From Mercurialis annua (lineage: Eukaryota > Streptophyta > Magnoliopsida > Malpighiales > Euphorbiaceae), in NCBI RefSeq assembly GCF_937616625.2, contig NC_065571.1, positions 52,127,651 to 52,191,650 on the forward strand: DNA of 64,000 bases, in the 5' to 3' direction. The position numbers and the translations under genes are program-made. This document shows, piece after piece, positions 1 through 16,791 of this stretch. The notes under the pieces were generated by a model. That model was not told where the DNA came from. It was given only the letters and a program-made list of their open reading frames with translations, and did no database searches. Positions within the stretch are counted from its first letter, which is position 1. Each line of letters opens with the position of its first letter.

Positions 1-803
1 ATTCAATAATTTATTTAAGAAAAAACTGAAATAATTAGAATTTTTTTTGTTTGATAATAGAAATTTAATTTTTAACTAATGAATTAGAAAATTGATTAAT
101 AAAATAAGTGGAAAACACGTGGATATGAAAAGAAATGATGAAATTAGTTTGAAAAACATATATGAAAGAAGTTAAAGGCTTGTGAAAGAGAGGAAAACAC
201 GTGGGAAGGTAATAAAGACATGGGCTGACCGTTTCAAAGGATATGACACGCTACTCCAGTATTTTATCCTTTAATTATTTAATTCCTTGGTTAATAATTT
301 CAAATTATTTTTAAGACCCTTTTATATGACGTGGAACTGACGAAACTTGTTAGGTCTGCTCAATCTTATCCACGACAACAGTTATAATATTCATTTTAGT
401 TCTAGATTGAGATATACCAGTTAGCTTGTTTTTCTTCACCTAATTTATTGTCTTTTTTATTCTTTCGGTATTTAATAGTATTATATTAAGATAATTCGAT
501 GGATATTGTTGTGTGAATCACATATTGCTAATTAATTACTCATTCCTATCCATAAACTTATCGTTTTAACTTTAAAAAATAATTATTATATTTAAATTTA
601 TAAATATTCTTATTAAATTTTTATATGTTTTAAATATCCATTGACATTTATAAACCATTCTTTATTTATATTATTATGGTCTTTTCATAAAATAACAAGA
701 AATATATATGAAGAAAAATAATAATCTAATAATTTAAATTGATAAGTATTATGATTATTTTTGTTCAAAATAACAAGTGTTATGAATCTGAGAAAGTAAT
801 TAA

Positions 804-1004
804 TTCTCCGTCCCGTTTAAAAATGAATGTATTCCATTTTTATATGTCACACTTAAAAAAGTCATATCGTGTTTTTTATGCATTTTATATGAATTCTTTT
901 ACCCTCTCCTCATATTAATAAGGGTAAAAAGAAACTATAGTAATCAATATTTTTGAATTTATGTGTAAAAGTTATTTATTCCTTTTTAATCGAGACAAAA
1001 GCAG
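804..1004. mobile_element. Stowaway-like MITE (degenerate)
   Basis: The left end reads ctccgtcccgtttaaaaatg and the right end is its degenerate inverse (cctttttaatcgagac then aaaagcag). TA dinucleotides flank both ends. The terminal motif is that of Tc1/mariner-derived Stowaway MITEs. Ends are approximate to a few bases. Confidence 0.55.
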
Positions 1005-1018
1005 TACATAACGTAGTA

Positions 1019-1263
1019 CTCCCTCTTTTCCGTTTAAGACGGGGATATCCAATTTTCACATGTCCCATTGAAAAGTTCATATTGTGTTTTATGTGCTATT
1101 TTTTTTAACAGCCTATTCTCTTTTAAAAAAATAATAACTTTTACTCTATATATAAATAATAAGACCTTCATTAATAGGGGTAAAATAAAAAAAAATAATA
1201 TTTAATGCTTTTTTAATTTATGTGTAGAAGTCATTTGTTTAGTTTTAAACGAGATGGACAGAG
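1019..1263. mobile_element. Stowaway-like MITE with TA duplication
   Basis: The terminal repeats are ctccctcttttccgtttaag at the left and the inverse of gttttaaacgagatggacag at the right. TA lies directly outside each end (1017-1018 and 1264-1265). At 245 bp it has the usual Stowaway length. It sits 15 bp from the preceding copy, so two members of one family landed next to each other. Confidence 0.7.
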
Positions 1264-2292
1264 TATTCAATTGTATCCCTACATACTCGATAAAATCAAC
1301 AGTTTTTCAATTATCTGTGCTAAGATATGCGCGACTTCAATGAGCTCGAGCAATAAAATCAACTGCTTTTTGATAATTTGCGGGAGGCAATGGACGATCT
1401 CTGTTTGAAAACGCATCAAAATTAACAGTTAATAAACAAAATAAGTCAATTTTGCACGAGGCTTGTTTGGTTAATGCTCGTGCGCGCACCATAAAACCAG
1501 TAATCTATTTCAAACTACAATTACATGATTCAATCGATGGATCGAAATGCATATTTTAGCTCATCTAACTTCATGCCTTACTCGAGTTGAAATTATAAAC
1601 TAGTGGAGTTTTTTTATAGTGGATAAAAATATGTAATTTAGGACATCGTTCAGAGGCGGATCTAGAAATTTTTTGCAGCCCGGACTAATCGATATGTGAA
1701 TAAAATAGAGTAGATTAGAATAATACTCTATTTTTTAAAATAATTTAATTTCCTACCTCAATAAGGAAAAGATAGAAAAAATATCTTATCATTCTAATAT
1801 TTTTATTTTTCTACTCTAAATCATGTTTATATTATACTATTTTTTATTAATTTTTTACTTTAAGTATATATTTTTATCATATAACAACTGTCATATTTTA
1901 ATATTTTCCTTTTTTTCCCTCTTTGTCTCCTCTTTTGTCTTCTTCTTCTCCTCTATTTTCGTCAATTTTATTCTTCTTTTTTATTTCTTTTTTTCTTCTC
2001 AATTTTTCTTTTTTCGTCGTTCCTTCATGGCTTCGCCACTGTTTCTTCATTGCTCCAAAAACATAAATAATAAATTAAGGGAACGCTTTTTTGTCAAAAA
2101 CCCCTTTAATCACAATTGACTATTGAGCCAAGTTCGGGGGTAAACTGAACTTTGTTGTCAATTTTTATGACTTAAATCAAAAAGGGCGAAATGAATCATA
2201 CATTTGTCAACTGATTTTTACTAAAATTCCCAGCAGCTGATGTCCCATACAAAAAATTAACCCTAAAATTGATCATATACATCAATACTGAA

Positions 2293-2907
2293 TCAAAACT
2301 GTAATCCTAAATCAGGTAAAGAAATTGATTTTTTAATTGAAAGACACGGAGACGACGATAGTAAAAGTAGATCGTTATGAGATACACTTGAACGCAAACG
2401 CGAAGAAGAACGGTTCAATTTTGAATAAAAAGAAGTAGAAACTGAGCTTGAATTTGAATTTGAACTACAAACGCTCTCCGATCGACTAAGTCCGGCACCG
2501 ACGATCGGTTTCTTAGAGATCCCAACCTTCCGGTGACGGCTCAAGTGAAACGCAAGAAGATTCCGTCGTTTCCTGATATAAGCATTATCAGGCTTCGCAA
2601 TCTCTTTAATGGAGGAATACGAAGCAGCATCCGTTACACAAGCAAAAGATTTAGATCTGCCATTGTAGGACTCTGAAATTCCTCTCTTGATCGGTAAGGC
2701 CTCCTCTAAGTTAATTTGTTTGTGTTTGTAAACACTTTGCACTTCATTTTCCTCTCCGTTATCACCGTCTGATGAGTCACTGTCGCACCACGAGTCGTCG
2801 CTGTTGTTCCCGATGGATGAGGATGAAGACGACGTCGTTGAATACGTCGGCGAGTTGTGTTCGTCGTTTTCATCTGAGGATAAGTTAAAAACCCATGGGG
2901 TGACCAT
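2293..2907 (-). CDS. OXS3-like (OXIDATIVE STRESS 3 family) protein
   Basis: A single-exon gene of 204 residues with an ATG start and TGA stop. Residues 15-50 are a Ser/Asp/Glu-rich acidic low-complexity tract. The family core is at about 69-88, with the motif LPIKRGISESYNGRSKSF, followed by KEIAKPDNAYIRKRR at 101-115. These two blocks are the conserved signature of plant OXS3/O3L proteins. Those are small nuclear, stress-tolerance proteins, and OXS3 itself has been linked to chromatin and to heavy-metal and oxidative stress. A Ser-rich tail with an SxSLPDLGL-type ending is also seen in the family. No enzymatic domain is visible. It lies 390 bp downstream of the broken DUF247 gene on the same strand. 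Family assignment is by motif recognition only; which paralogue it is cannot be told. Confidence 0.85.
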   Translation of the reverse strand: MVTPWVFNLSSDENDEHNSPTYSTTSSSSSSIGNNSDDSWCDSDSSDGDNGEENEVQSVYKHKQINLEEALPIKRGISESYNGRSKSFACVTDAASYSSIKEIAKPDNAYIRKRRNLLAFHLSRHRKVGISKKPIVGAGLSRSESVCSSNSNSSSVSTSFYSKLNRSSSRLRSSVSHNDLLLLSSSPCLSIKKSISLPDLGLQF

Positions 2908-3297
2908 TTTGTTATTTTTTTGGCAAAGGTTTATGGATTTTTCGGATAAGAAGGGATTTAATTGCTAAATTTATAAGAAGAGGGATTAAAGTTAAGGTTT
3001 ATCCATTAGGCAGTTGACATGTAATTTACAGGAAGCTGGACCACGCGTTTATACACGCAATCACTGCGTAAGAGCAAAAAGTTCCAGGCAACTGCGGCCA
3101 GCTAGGACTTCCGTCAGTCTAAGTCGTGGCAGCCTCTTATGATGCCACGATAGGCTACTTCTTTGTTTTTATGGATTTCATATGATTATTCTAATTTTAT
3201 ACTTTGAAGTTTGACTCATAATGCAATTTGGGCTTTATATACTGTTCAAGACAACATATGAAAATTTTGATGGCCTGTTAAAAAACAGAAGAGCTAG
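2908..3297. other. Intergenic spacer, OXS3-like promoter side
   Basis: This is the 390-bp spacer between the DUF247 stop and the OXS3-like start, both on the minus strand. It must hold the OXS3-like promoter and the DUF247 3' end. A short G/C-richer patch at about 3020-3160 contains a possible hairpin (gtggca and tgccac arms). I see no open frame and no certain TATA box. Confidence 0.5.
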
Positions 3298-4953
3298 CTA
3301 GAAACTAGAAACCAAGCTACTCAGCCTGATCTTGAATAGACCATGGCAGCTGAAAATTGAGCATAAAGTCTGAAGAACCATCAACAGCAGCAGCAATATG
3401 AGAGCAAGAATTGTAAGCATCTTCCATGAAGAATACACATACTTCTTCATTACTGTTTTTAACTTTATCTTCCAGTGATTTTTGTAGTACTCATTAAGAT
3501 CTTGGATAGTACCATCGAAATCCGACTTACCGCCGAACGGAATGGAATGTTTTATCCCACGAAAGAGCTTAACAACCTCATCTTTGTCTCCGTCATGCTT
3601 CAGAATTCCCTTATCTTTTAGCAGCTCCGCATCTTCAACACTTTGAACCACGGCTTCCATTAGTTCAATGTAACGGGAAAAGTTCGGAGTCTCCGGGCTG
3701 GCAATAGTTTCATACACGAGTAAGTTCCTGATAATGACATTAGAATAAACATTCAGCTTGAGGATTGGAAGACGAAGAGCGAGATCTTCCTTGACGAATG
3801 CAATGTCACTAGTTCCGCCAAGAGTGCAGCACAGGTTAACTTTAACACGGGATAATTCCGAAGCTGCAGGAATCAAATGTTTCTCTTCTGGTGCTTCAAA
3901 CGAATAGGAAATTCCGAGTAATTTTAAGATCTCCAGAGATAAATCGATGACTCTTACAGGGATGGAAGACACCTATGTTTAGTGTCTTAATCATACTCCA
4001 TAGCTGACTCCAGATGCTACTGCTACTCATCGAAGAGTTCTCAAAATTCTGCCTAGTTATATCCGACGCTCCATACCGAACCATCTTGTAGAGAAGATCT
4101 AATAGATGAAAAACATTTTCAAACTTCTGTTCAACATATATCTCATTCAGTACTATACGAGGAATTCTTGAATAAAATCCGAAGAGTACTATCGGAGAAA
4201 TTCTGAAACAGAATTCGCTGCTCATACAAAATAAAGAAGCGATTTCTGATGTAGATATCGACATGGATAATATATGATCTAAGACACAAAACGGAATTTG
4301 ATTCTCAATCATCACTACATCTTTGAGGATAAAATCCAAAGTAATCTTTCTTCCGAATGCGTCGACAAATTCCAATGAATCTGCATTTCCTTGTGATTCT
4401 TGATAGATCAAGTGCAGCAAGAAAAGACCATCAATGACCATAATCCATGATAACGTATCGTCATTAATATCAAAATTCTCATGGTAACACCCTCGAATAT
4501 CTCCCGTTTTTGCTTTATTTGATCGACAAGAACTTCGAATTCGGGGAGATTAAGCTGCTGACGAAACGATTCTATTTGCCGAAGCTTGCATTTCTGCAAC
4601 TTGTGAAGGTTAGGCAAGAAGTTATGATAAGGTCCTAAAGCTAATATTTGTGGTGTATAATAAGCTTCTGTGTTAATAGATTTAAGTGATGAAGGGACTC
4701 TAAAAATGGTGATAGGATTGTCAATTTCATTTCCATGATTGTTGAGTATGTTCTTCATCTGCTCTATCCATTTTTGGCTGAAGTTTGAATGGATAATGGA
4801 ATCTTGTGAGATTCTGTTGTGTGTATCCATGTTAATTATGGAATCTACAGAGGCCATTTTAGTGAATATATTTGCATTATTGCTTGCTGCTAATGCCTGA
4901 ATTATATGGTTCTTGTTCATTTTCTTTATGAGTTGCTGTGGTGTCATTTTCAT
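3298..4953 (-). pseudogene. DUF247 (UPF0481) membrane protein gene, frameshifted
   Basis: Three overlapping frames together give one DUF247 protein of about 540 residues. The first (4953-4408) holds the family N-terminus, with the IFRVP and ILALGPYHN motifs followed by the LHKLQKCKLRQIESF stretch. The second (open around 4490-3896) holds the core MVIDGLFLLHLI and the conserved ENQIPFCVLDHIL. The third (about 3972-3298) holds the C-terminal half and ends in a hydrophobic transmembrane helix (ILALILLLLLMVLQTLCSIF). Moving from the first to the second frame needs one added base in the GGG run at 4490-4492. Moving from the second to the third needs one base removed near 3972-3973. The two shifts cancel, so only the middle part is out of frame. 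No intron fits either junction. Either this is a young pseudogene or the assembly has two homopolymer errors. Confidence 0.8.
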
Positions 4954-6094
4954 TCTAGCTCAGAGTTCAATATGTTCAAATGGTCAAACCTCTATTTTTG
5001 ACTATGTGTCACCTGATTTGATTTGGAAGGATTATTTCACGGAACGGATTACAATGAGCTAATAAATATTTGCGATATTAAAATATTCAACTATATATTA
5101 TTTATTTTTATAAATTAAATACACTAAAAATCATAAATATTCGCGTTAGTATTTAACATAATCTTTTAATTTTGACATATTTAACATGAATTTTTTAATT
5201 TTTTGCAATTAAGACCACATGTATTTTCCTGCGAAAATAATGTCATTTTACATCCAAAACGGTGTCGTTTTACATCCAAAACGGTGCCGTTGTCTTTAAT
5301 TGCAAAATTTTGAAAGTTTATGTATTGTTTTTTGCCAAAATTAAAAAATTATGTTAATTACCAAAAACACGCCTATTTGTTATTGGAAGGATTAATTTTG
5401 TGTGCATTTAAGCCTGTTTTTAATTTTTGGTGCATTTAAACCTATTTTTTTATCATCGTATTTTATCTGTTTGTTGTACGAATAACGTGCCACAACCATC
5501 GCGTTAAATCATTATTCTTTGATTTGGTAGTCTGTTTAGTCGTATCAACTAGCTTGAAGACTACCGCACCTAAAGAAAATCTCAAAAAAATGCACATATT
5601 GGGTTCTTTGGATTCTATAAAAAATTGAAATTTAACGAGTTCAATAAGATTAATTTCACTTGTCTGACATGTCGCCAAATGGATTATCAAGTGAGATGAT
5701 ACATCATTAAAAATTTACGGATTAAAAAATTTCACGATAAAGAAACTAAATCATTAAATAAAAGTTTAAAACAATTGGGATACCGTTTAAAGTTTAGGGA
5801 CAGTTATAAAAGAGAAAAAAATAGTTTAGGATGTTTAGTGTAAATTACTTCGTAAATTAAAAAAGATTAGTTGATGATTAAACAGAATATAATAAAAACA
5901 AGAATTAGAATTGCTGGCAAAAATTCTATAACTTTCTAGACAGAGTAAAAGAAAATTACATGGTAAAATTATCAGAAAAAGTATACAAATCTCAGTTTTG
6001 ATGATAGACTCAATGACGAGTTGAGTCAAAGACTTACAATTTTTCATGCCCAATAATATAAAAATGGTGAATTCATATAAAATAACCTAAACAA
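4954..6094. other. Intergenic with a palindromic foldback element
   Basis: There is no gene here. A palindromic element lies at about 5150-5365. Its outer arms match inversely (ttaacataatcttttaattt against the reverse of aaaattaaaaaattatgttaa), and a second inner pair flanks two copies of tccaaaacggtg. The rest is A/T-rich and includes the promoter side of the DUF247 gene and the 3' flank of the endoglucanase gene. Confidence 0.5.
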
Positions 6095-10370
<4,276 letters not shown>

Positions 10371-10442
10371 CGCCGTTGCCGGGGATCGAACCCGGGTCAC
10401 CCGCGTGACAGGCGGGAATACTTACCACTATACTACAACGAC
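10371..10442 (-). tRNA. tRNA-Asp (GTC)
   Basis: A 72-nt cloverleaf. The acceptor arm GTCGTTG pairs with CAACGGC (one G-U pair) and the discriminator base is G. The D arm contains TAGTATAGTGG (A box). The anticodon loop is CTGTCAC with anticodon GTC at 10407-10409, and the anticodon stem CCCGC pairs with GCGGG. The T arm contains GGTTCGATCC (B box). There is no intron. CCA is not encoded, as expected in a eukaryotic nuclear gene. The sequence is that of a standard plant nuclear tRNA-Asp. It lies alone between the endoglucanase and FAP2 genes. Confidence 0.97.
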
Positions 10443-10922
10443 TTGGATGTTCTCATCAGTATTAAACTAATAACAATTCCGTCAGCAACACTCAAAATGG
10501 ATGAGAAAATACTTACCTATGATTATAAACATGAATGTCAGAATTAATTTCAGAGTATTACACTAATTAGCAATGAGTCCAGTGATTAAAAATTCTACCC
10601 AATAATACACTTTTTTATTTGGACTATGATAATATTAATACATCATGGGGAACCATGAAAAACAGAATTTCCCCAGAAAAGCTACAATAGCCAGCTTTTT
10701 CATTTCCTTTTTTCTCAATGTCGATTCACTAAACCTATTGTAGACAACATTTTGGTAAGTAGCAAAGCATTAGCAGCACTACTTTGTTAAACTCCAGGCT
10801 GCACTTCTCCAAATCACGTACGGCCAATCATCTCGAAAGTGTGTCATCCAACGGACAGTTGAGAAGTATTAACAGATTAATCGTTCAAAATTGGGGTAGT
10901 CAAATGTTTTGAAGTAGTCAGC
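10443..10922. other. Spacer between tRNA-Asp and FAP2
   Basis: This is a 480-bp spacer that includes the FAP2 3' flank. I see no gene or clear repeat in it. Confidence 0.5.
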
Positions 10923-13770
10923 TTAGCACCTTCTCATCAAAGTAGCTACATTTTTGCCTATCTCGTCCTTTGTTTGCTCCGATACAGGAATATCTCCGAT
11001 ATACATGTCGAAGAACGCCCCTGCCAAAGTGCAAATGGTATTCAGCAAGCATTTTATTCTCTGTATTGCACTTGCTAGTTGCTACAAAAAAACTGTAGGC
11101 TCAGATGCTATTTCATCACTTATCTCGCCTTTTTCACACGTGCAAACGTAAAAACGACAATGAGAAGGAGAATATACTTACTGCATAATTCCTTGCTATG
11201 GACAGCTCCAATCTGATTACCTCCAACTGCATGAATAAGATCACCACAGTGAGCATTTTAGAATTGAGCAAAGGGTCATGGCGGTTCGGCAAAAATCAAC
11301 AGATAGCAACTTACTTTCAGTTATTAGTTTCCCGTCAGCTGTTCGGCGAAAATCAACTGTTGTTCCCTGCATAAGATTTCATATGAAGTTGAAGTAACTT
11401 GGAGAACCTTACTATGAGATTCAAACATAAGAAACTACTAAGCACCAAAATTATTACCACAGGTAGTGGAATATCTTTTGTGAAGAATGAGCCAAATGTA
11501 CTCAAGCAACTGTAATCAGTGTCGGGGTTTGTCTAGTGTAAATCAACAACAACAAAAAAAGAAGGCATAAACAAACATTTTTGATTACTTCAAGCTTAAT
11601 AGAAAGAGAAAAATAATATTTCAATAGTCAAATGATGTACCTTCAGTAAACGGTTTCGAAGAGATTTCTCAAAAGCACTGCAGACACATAAAAATAAGCA
11701 AATCAGTATGTATCAGTGAATCCAGTAAGATTAAATAACTGGAATACACAAGGGCTGATTGAACCAAGCCAACTCGTAGGAAAAGGAAAAACTCAGATCA
11801 AGTAGCCTTTCAGCACCTAAGCTGAGGCCCAATCAATATTCAAGTATACACGAAAAGGAAAAAATAGCTTACTCCTTTACAGTATTGATTTTTATCCCAT
11901 TGCAATTTATCACAAGCCGGAGGGTCATGCCAATATCCTCCCTGCAGCAAACCCATAGAACTTTAATAAGAATAAAAATCAAGTTTTTTATTTTAATGTA
12001 ACAAATTTCAGGAAACAGTCGATGTCATGTAACAAATTTCCTGAGCACATATTATCTACTACATACACAATTAAAACCAGTGAATGAAATTCATTCAATT
12101 CAATTGATTTTTCAAAGTGGGGAATTTCCTGTAGTTAATGAAAAAATAATTTGTTATACAGAGTGGAAAAATGCAGCAATTAACATGCAGAATAGTCTTG
12201 ACAACATGAACCGCAAACTAAAAAAAGAAAATGAAAATAAACATGTAGAGAAGAACCATTGCTCAAATACCTGAGAAGGTCATCATAAAAGCCGCGGCAT
12301 TTGTTTAATTCAACTGCTGGAACAGAGGAATACTTAGGGCCCAATTTCTCACATACAGAGTTGCGATGAATATCTATTGGAAACAAATAAAAAAGCTTGA
12401 GTAACTAGATATAATATCGATAGAAGCTATACAAAAAAATTAATTTAGTTTTAAGATCCCTTACAAAAACCAAAGGCATAAACCTTCAAAGACTTTATTT
12501 TGATTATTGTCATAGTTCTGGATCCAGTTCCGACAAGTACCTAAAAATTGCAAGCAGAAGTTCAAAGTTGAAGCAAGAGCAGAAAGAATATGCTTTCCAA
12601 CAGAAAGATATAGGAAAAAAACTGAGACATGGAACTCATATTATATACAGAACTCATATTATAACGTTGCAGTGAGAGCCAAAGTATGGATATGCATCAA
12701 ACATCTACTTCAAGATTAACAACTCACTATGGGAAACTCAATGTCATAGACTTTGTAGATCGCAGCATCTAAAATATTAATTCTAGACAGTTTTCACAAG
12801 TGAGGATTATGGAAATTATCCCCAGCTTTACAAACAGATCAATTTACACACCTAACCTACAAATCAAAAGTCAGTTCATTCGAATGAAATCCGGTTATCT
12901 CTAATGTCAATTGATAAGCACATAAGTTCATAAAAGGAGCAATGCCAATTGCAGGGAAAGCTGTTTTACCTCTGAAGTTAAATTAGATTTCTCCCCTGTG
13001 GCTAACATGTTGTCCAAAATCATCGGAAACTCAATGCCAGTCCTCGGTTCAACAGCATGTCGAGTCCAGTTTAATTCGGGAAACGACAGGCTTGAACATC
13101 CATGGCGATCAACTTCACAAGGTTTTTGATCTACGGATCCATGTAACTTTACTTCACTATTCTCCAAGGGAACACCTAACACCTTCGGCGATCTAACAAC
13201 ATAAAATTAATTACTACAAATCAGCTAAACATACTTAACCTAACATCATTCAATTAAATCATCAAATCATCAATAAACTCACAATTTTCCAAAAGGCGGA
13301 ACCAAAGCAGTAGCCAACGACAGAACAGGCAAAGATTGAAGCCTGTCAGCTTCTCTACAAATGATCCTCATCATAAAACTGGAGATTCTATCAAAAACTA
13401 GCGGCGAAGACGATTCTGTTTGCGATATCGAACCGAATCGAAACCTGATAAGATTATTAAACCGAGTAGAAGCAATGTTCTTAACTTGCGCAATACCTCT
13501 CTGATTGCCGGAAATCTGCTGGCTCAAATTCGAACTCGACGTGCTAGTGAACAAAAAAAGTAAAGCTCCGGCGAGCTTCGACATGCATGTGAGAGCTTCT
13601 TGAAAAGCCATGCTACCAGGGATGTATAAGAATCTTGATTGATTTAAAGAATTGTCTACAAATGAATTCATCGCCGGAACCCTAAAATTATGTGATAAAA
13701 GCGGCTCTATAGGTAAAGAAAACGGAGAATCATCGTCTAAATTCATGAGAAACAGCCAATTGTTTCGCAT
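10923..13770 (-). CDS. FAP2: Fatty-acid-binding protein 2 (chalcone-isomerase-like, FAP2 type)
   Basis: Ten exons: 13770-13283, 13192-12970, 12540-12465, 12373-12271, 11941-11873, 11677-11641, 11532-11458, 11366-11315, 11226-11182 and 11020-10923. All introns are GT-AG, phases close, and the product is 421 residues. The chalcone-isomerase fold spans about residues 210-415. It starts at HAVEPRTGIEFPMILDN and runs through the blocks VLVGTGSRTMTIIKIKSLKV, FGSFFTKDIPLPVGTTVDF and AFFDMYIGDIPVSEQTKDEI. These match the plant FAP2 group (Arabidopsis At2g26310 type), whose relatives FAP1 and FAP3 bind fatty acids in the plastid stroma. The group lacks chalcone isomerase activity as far as is known. 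The N-terminal 200 residues are poorly conserved and partly hydrophobic. The start chosen is the first in-frame ATG, and the opening MRNNWLFL resembles the family start. Confidence 0.92.
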
Positions 13771-15376
13771 TTTTCTATATAATAATACAACTCTGTATCC
13801 AAATTAATTTTGAATTCAGAAAACTAAAAGTTTTTACAGGCGTCGCCAATGCGAAATCAAATGAAAATTATGTGCATGAAAAATCAAGAAACTGAGACGT
13901 GACGATCATATAACAGAATTGATTTAAAAAGAATTCAATTAATTTTATGATTGTGACATTTTAAGAGGAAATAAGGAATATTCGTTGTTTTTTTGAAAAG
14001 AGTTTATCGTCGCTAAAAGGAAAAGTATGCAGAGTTTCTTTTGGCGACGATGTCTTTTTAGTAACGCTTTTCTTAGAAAGGGAAAGGGAAAGGGACTTTG
14101 GAGCTTGGAGGCGTATTTATTTCTCGTAATGACGAAAATGACCTTGGACTGGTATCTTCTTCCAAGCTATTTAGATTCTGCCGTTATGTATAGAAAAATG
14201 TCATTTAATCCGCCATCTTATATGACAGTATTTAATTCGTCCAATTTTTCTCTAAAAATATATTTTCAAAAAATAATTTTTAATGCATTCACTAGTTTGT
14301 ATCCACGTCATGTGGGTTGAAAAAAAATATATAGCATTACTCTATATTTATTCGCCACGTGAGATTAGATTGTTGGACAGCGTTTAGAAATCCAAATATT
14401 TATTAGCTTGTTATCAAAATAGTGTGACAGAACCGTTGCATGAGATAAACATTCTTCTAATTAATATGATTTTGGTTTATCAGATCTTTTAATATCTATT
14501 TGGCTACCTCAAGCTTTAAATTTTTATTTTTTTGGTTTATTATGTTCTTAAATGAATCTCCATATAAAAACCTAGTGAACCAAAAAAAACAAAAATTGAA
14601 AGACCTAAAAAAATTAAATAAAAATTAAAAGTACTGATGAACTAAAAAATACACTTTAAGAAACTGGGTTTAGCCCTTTTTTAATATAATGTCGTAATAG
14701 AATTTGATTTGTTTAACGTCTTAACAACCTACTTTCTAAATTCTAATCATCCTCGAAAATCTAAACTTAAGCTAACACACTTTGGCTCTCTCTAAATTAA
14801 GGATCTTTAAACTGGATTTTAGGTATTAATTAATAAATTATATGAGAACTAAAATTAAATTTTACAGATTTAATAAATTATATTCACGTGATTGAATTGG
14901 TAGATATGAATTTCTGCATTTTTAAAAATTATGGTAGCTATAATACATTGGTATAAGTATTGTCAATATCTGTAGTCATTGTCCGATTAAATTTAAAATT
15001 ATTATCTAATCATAAAAAAAAAACAAGTAATACTTGTTGATCATTCATAAAACGAGATGTTTGTTCCAAAGAACGGTGCGACAACATATACATTTCATTT
15101 TATAAATAAAAATTCTTAAACTATTTTAACATATAAATTTTTCTTCAGTGCGTCATTTTCTTCTTATTTTTATCGAGAGTGTGCTACAAATTATTTATGG
15201 ACATAACTAGTGTGATTTTTCTCCACCAAAAACAAACGACCAAAACATTCAAATACACATAAAAAAAAAGCTCTAGTCATTTAGACAAAATAGAAAACCA
15301 ACATATCATACCAGACAAGATAAAGCTACTTCTATAAAATAATTTAAAAAGAGAATGGATCACTATCGATCAATAA
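13771..15376. other. FAP2 upstream region, no gene seen
   Basis: The first few hundred bases must contain the FAP2 promoter and leader. An open frame at 14027-14320 on the plus strand has no recognisable domain or coding character and is not called. The rest is A/T-rich spacer. Confidence 0.5.
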
Positions 15377-15743
15377 CGGCTTAATGTCTTAAAAAAAACC
15401 CTGACATTTCATTCCCTTTTCAATCCTACCCTGACGTTGCAAATCAGTCAATTTTATCATATTTTCATTTTTTTTTTCATTTCAATTGTACCATATAAAA
15501 TTGACCTTTTTTTATTTGGCAAAAATTTTCTAAATTGATCCTTTTTGCATTAAATTAACTTTTTATATTAAATAGACTATTTTTGAAATTTTTTTTTGAA
15601 ATTTTATCAAATAAATAAAAGTCAATTTTATGCTTTACAATTGAAATGAAAAAATACAAAATGGGATAAAATTGACAAATTTTTAACGTCAGGATAGGAT
15701 TGAAAAGGGGATGAAAGATCGGGGTTTTTTAAGGCATTAATCC
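15377..15743. mobile_element. Foldback MITE with near-perfect 9-bp TSD (Mutator-like)
   Basis: This is a 367-bp palindromic element. The left arm (ttaatgtcttaaaaaaaacc, then ccttttcaatcctaccctga) matches the inverse of the right arm (tcaggataggattgaaaagg, then ttttttaaggcattaat). The flanks repeat atcaataa (15369-15376 and 15744-15751); counted as 9 bp, 8 of 9 match. It carries no coding capacity. The ends resemble those of the larger element at 31902-32763. Confidence 0.7.
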
Positions 15744-15927
15744 ATCAATAAATAACTGATGGCCAAATTAAATTTTTTAATGAAAAAACAAAGAAAAATA
15801 CAAGAGAAAGAATGATGCGGGTAGGTTTTTCATAGGTAAGAAAATTTATATGTTTAAACCTTTGAAAACGTATATATTTGAACAAAAGAATTTTAGATTG
15901 AAACATAAAATTTCTTAATCATCACCA

Positions 15928-16473
15928 TCTATACTATATATAAAAGTACGGATGGGGAGAGAAGACAAATTTACTGAATACTCCTTTTCAGTTTACTACT
16001 AAATGAAGGTTTTATAGTCATTAACTAATAAGTTATTTAATTAATCACTATTGTAATTAAAGTCCTAACTAAAACAGGTAGCTAACTTATCTCCAATTTA
16101 ATTTTTAGTATGTAAAAAATAACTAAATTGTCTCCAAATTAGTAGAAATATCTATCTTTTAGTTTAATTGAACTATAAAATTAAAATACTGTATTTGGTC
16201 AATATATTATTATTTAAATTTATATCTTATTATTTTTAAAGATATTATTAATAAAATTAAGTTAATTATGGTTATTATAAAACCAAAAGAAGAATAAATT
16301 CAATATGGAAAAAAATTTAATAACCAAATATATTATATTTACTTTTACAAAAATTCTTAACTAAATTAATATTAATTATAAATAAAAAATTGATATAATT
16401 ATATAAATTTACTAATATGTTCATTGAGGAGTTACGTTACGAGCCACGTGCATAGCACGTAATGCGAAACTTG
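15928..16473 (+). mobile_element. Non-autonomous Helitron
   Basis: The 5' end is A followed by TC, then tactatatataaaag, the usual start of plant Helitrons. The 3' end has the hairpin cacgtgc-ata-gcacgt about 12 bases before the terminus, then CTTG (normally CTRR) followed by T. There are no terminal repeats or target duplication, as expected for Helitrons. It is highly similar along its length to the two units at 55892-56878. Confidence 0.8.
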
Positions 16474-16791
16474 TTCAATTAAAAGTAGGAAGAGAAAATA
16501 TAATAGAAACATTAATTTATTTATTTTTGTTGCTTAGCTAGTTTGCCATTACACCTTGCACCCCGACCTAAACAAGGAAACGTGGGTCTCACAAAAAATA
16601 CAAGCAACCCTGTTTGTATTGTATTTTGAGAATGGTCCTAACACCAAAATTTTATGAGTCATCACCCACATTTTTGGAAGCTTTCACCGATCCAACAAAT
16701 GTGTTTCTGAACATGATGTGTATTTCCATCCATATGCGTACGCTACGACCATGTTCAAAGAACATATATAACATGTATCTGGACCTGTTTG

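Larger units (their letters stand above)
1..2292. other. Intergenic, A/T-rich, with two Stowaway elements
   Basis: I found no supportable gene here. The stretch carries two adjacent Stowaway-type elements (listed separately). It also has a pyrimidine-rich tract at about 1890-2030, which opens a frame of Phe/Ser/Leu only and is read as low complexity. The last 200 bases are the 3' flank of the OXS3-like gene that follows on the minus strand. Confidence 0.6.

Noticed and set aside
1823..2119. Plus-strand open frame of 98 residues rich in Phe, Ser and Leu
   Set aside because: It comes from a pyrimidine-rich low-complexity tract and has no domain or homology I recognise.
14027..14320. Plus-strand open frame of 97 residues upstream of FAP2
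   Set aside because: It has no recognisable domain and overlaps the likely FAP2 promoter.
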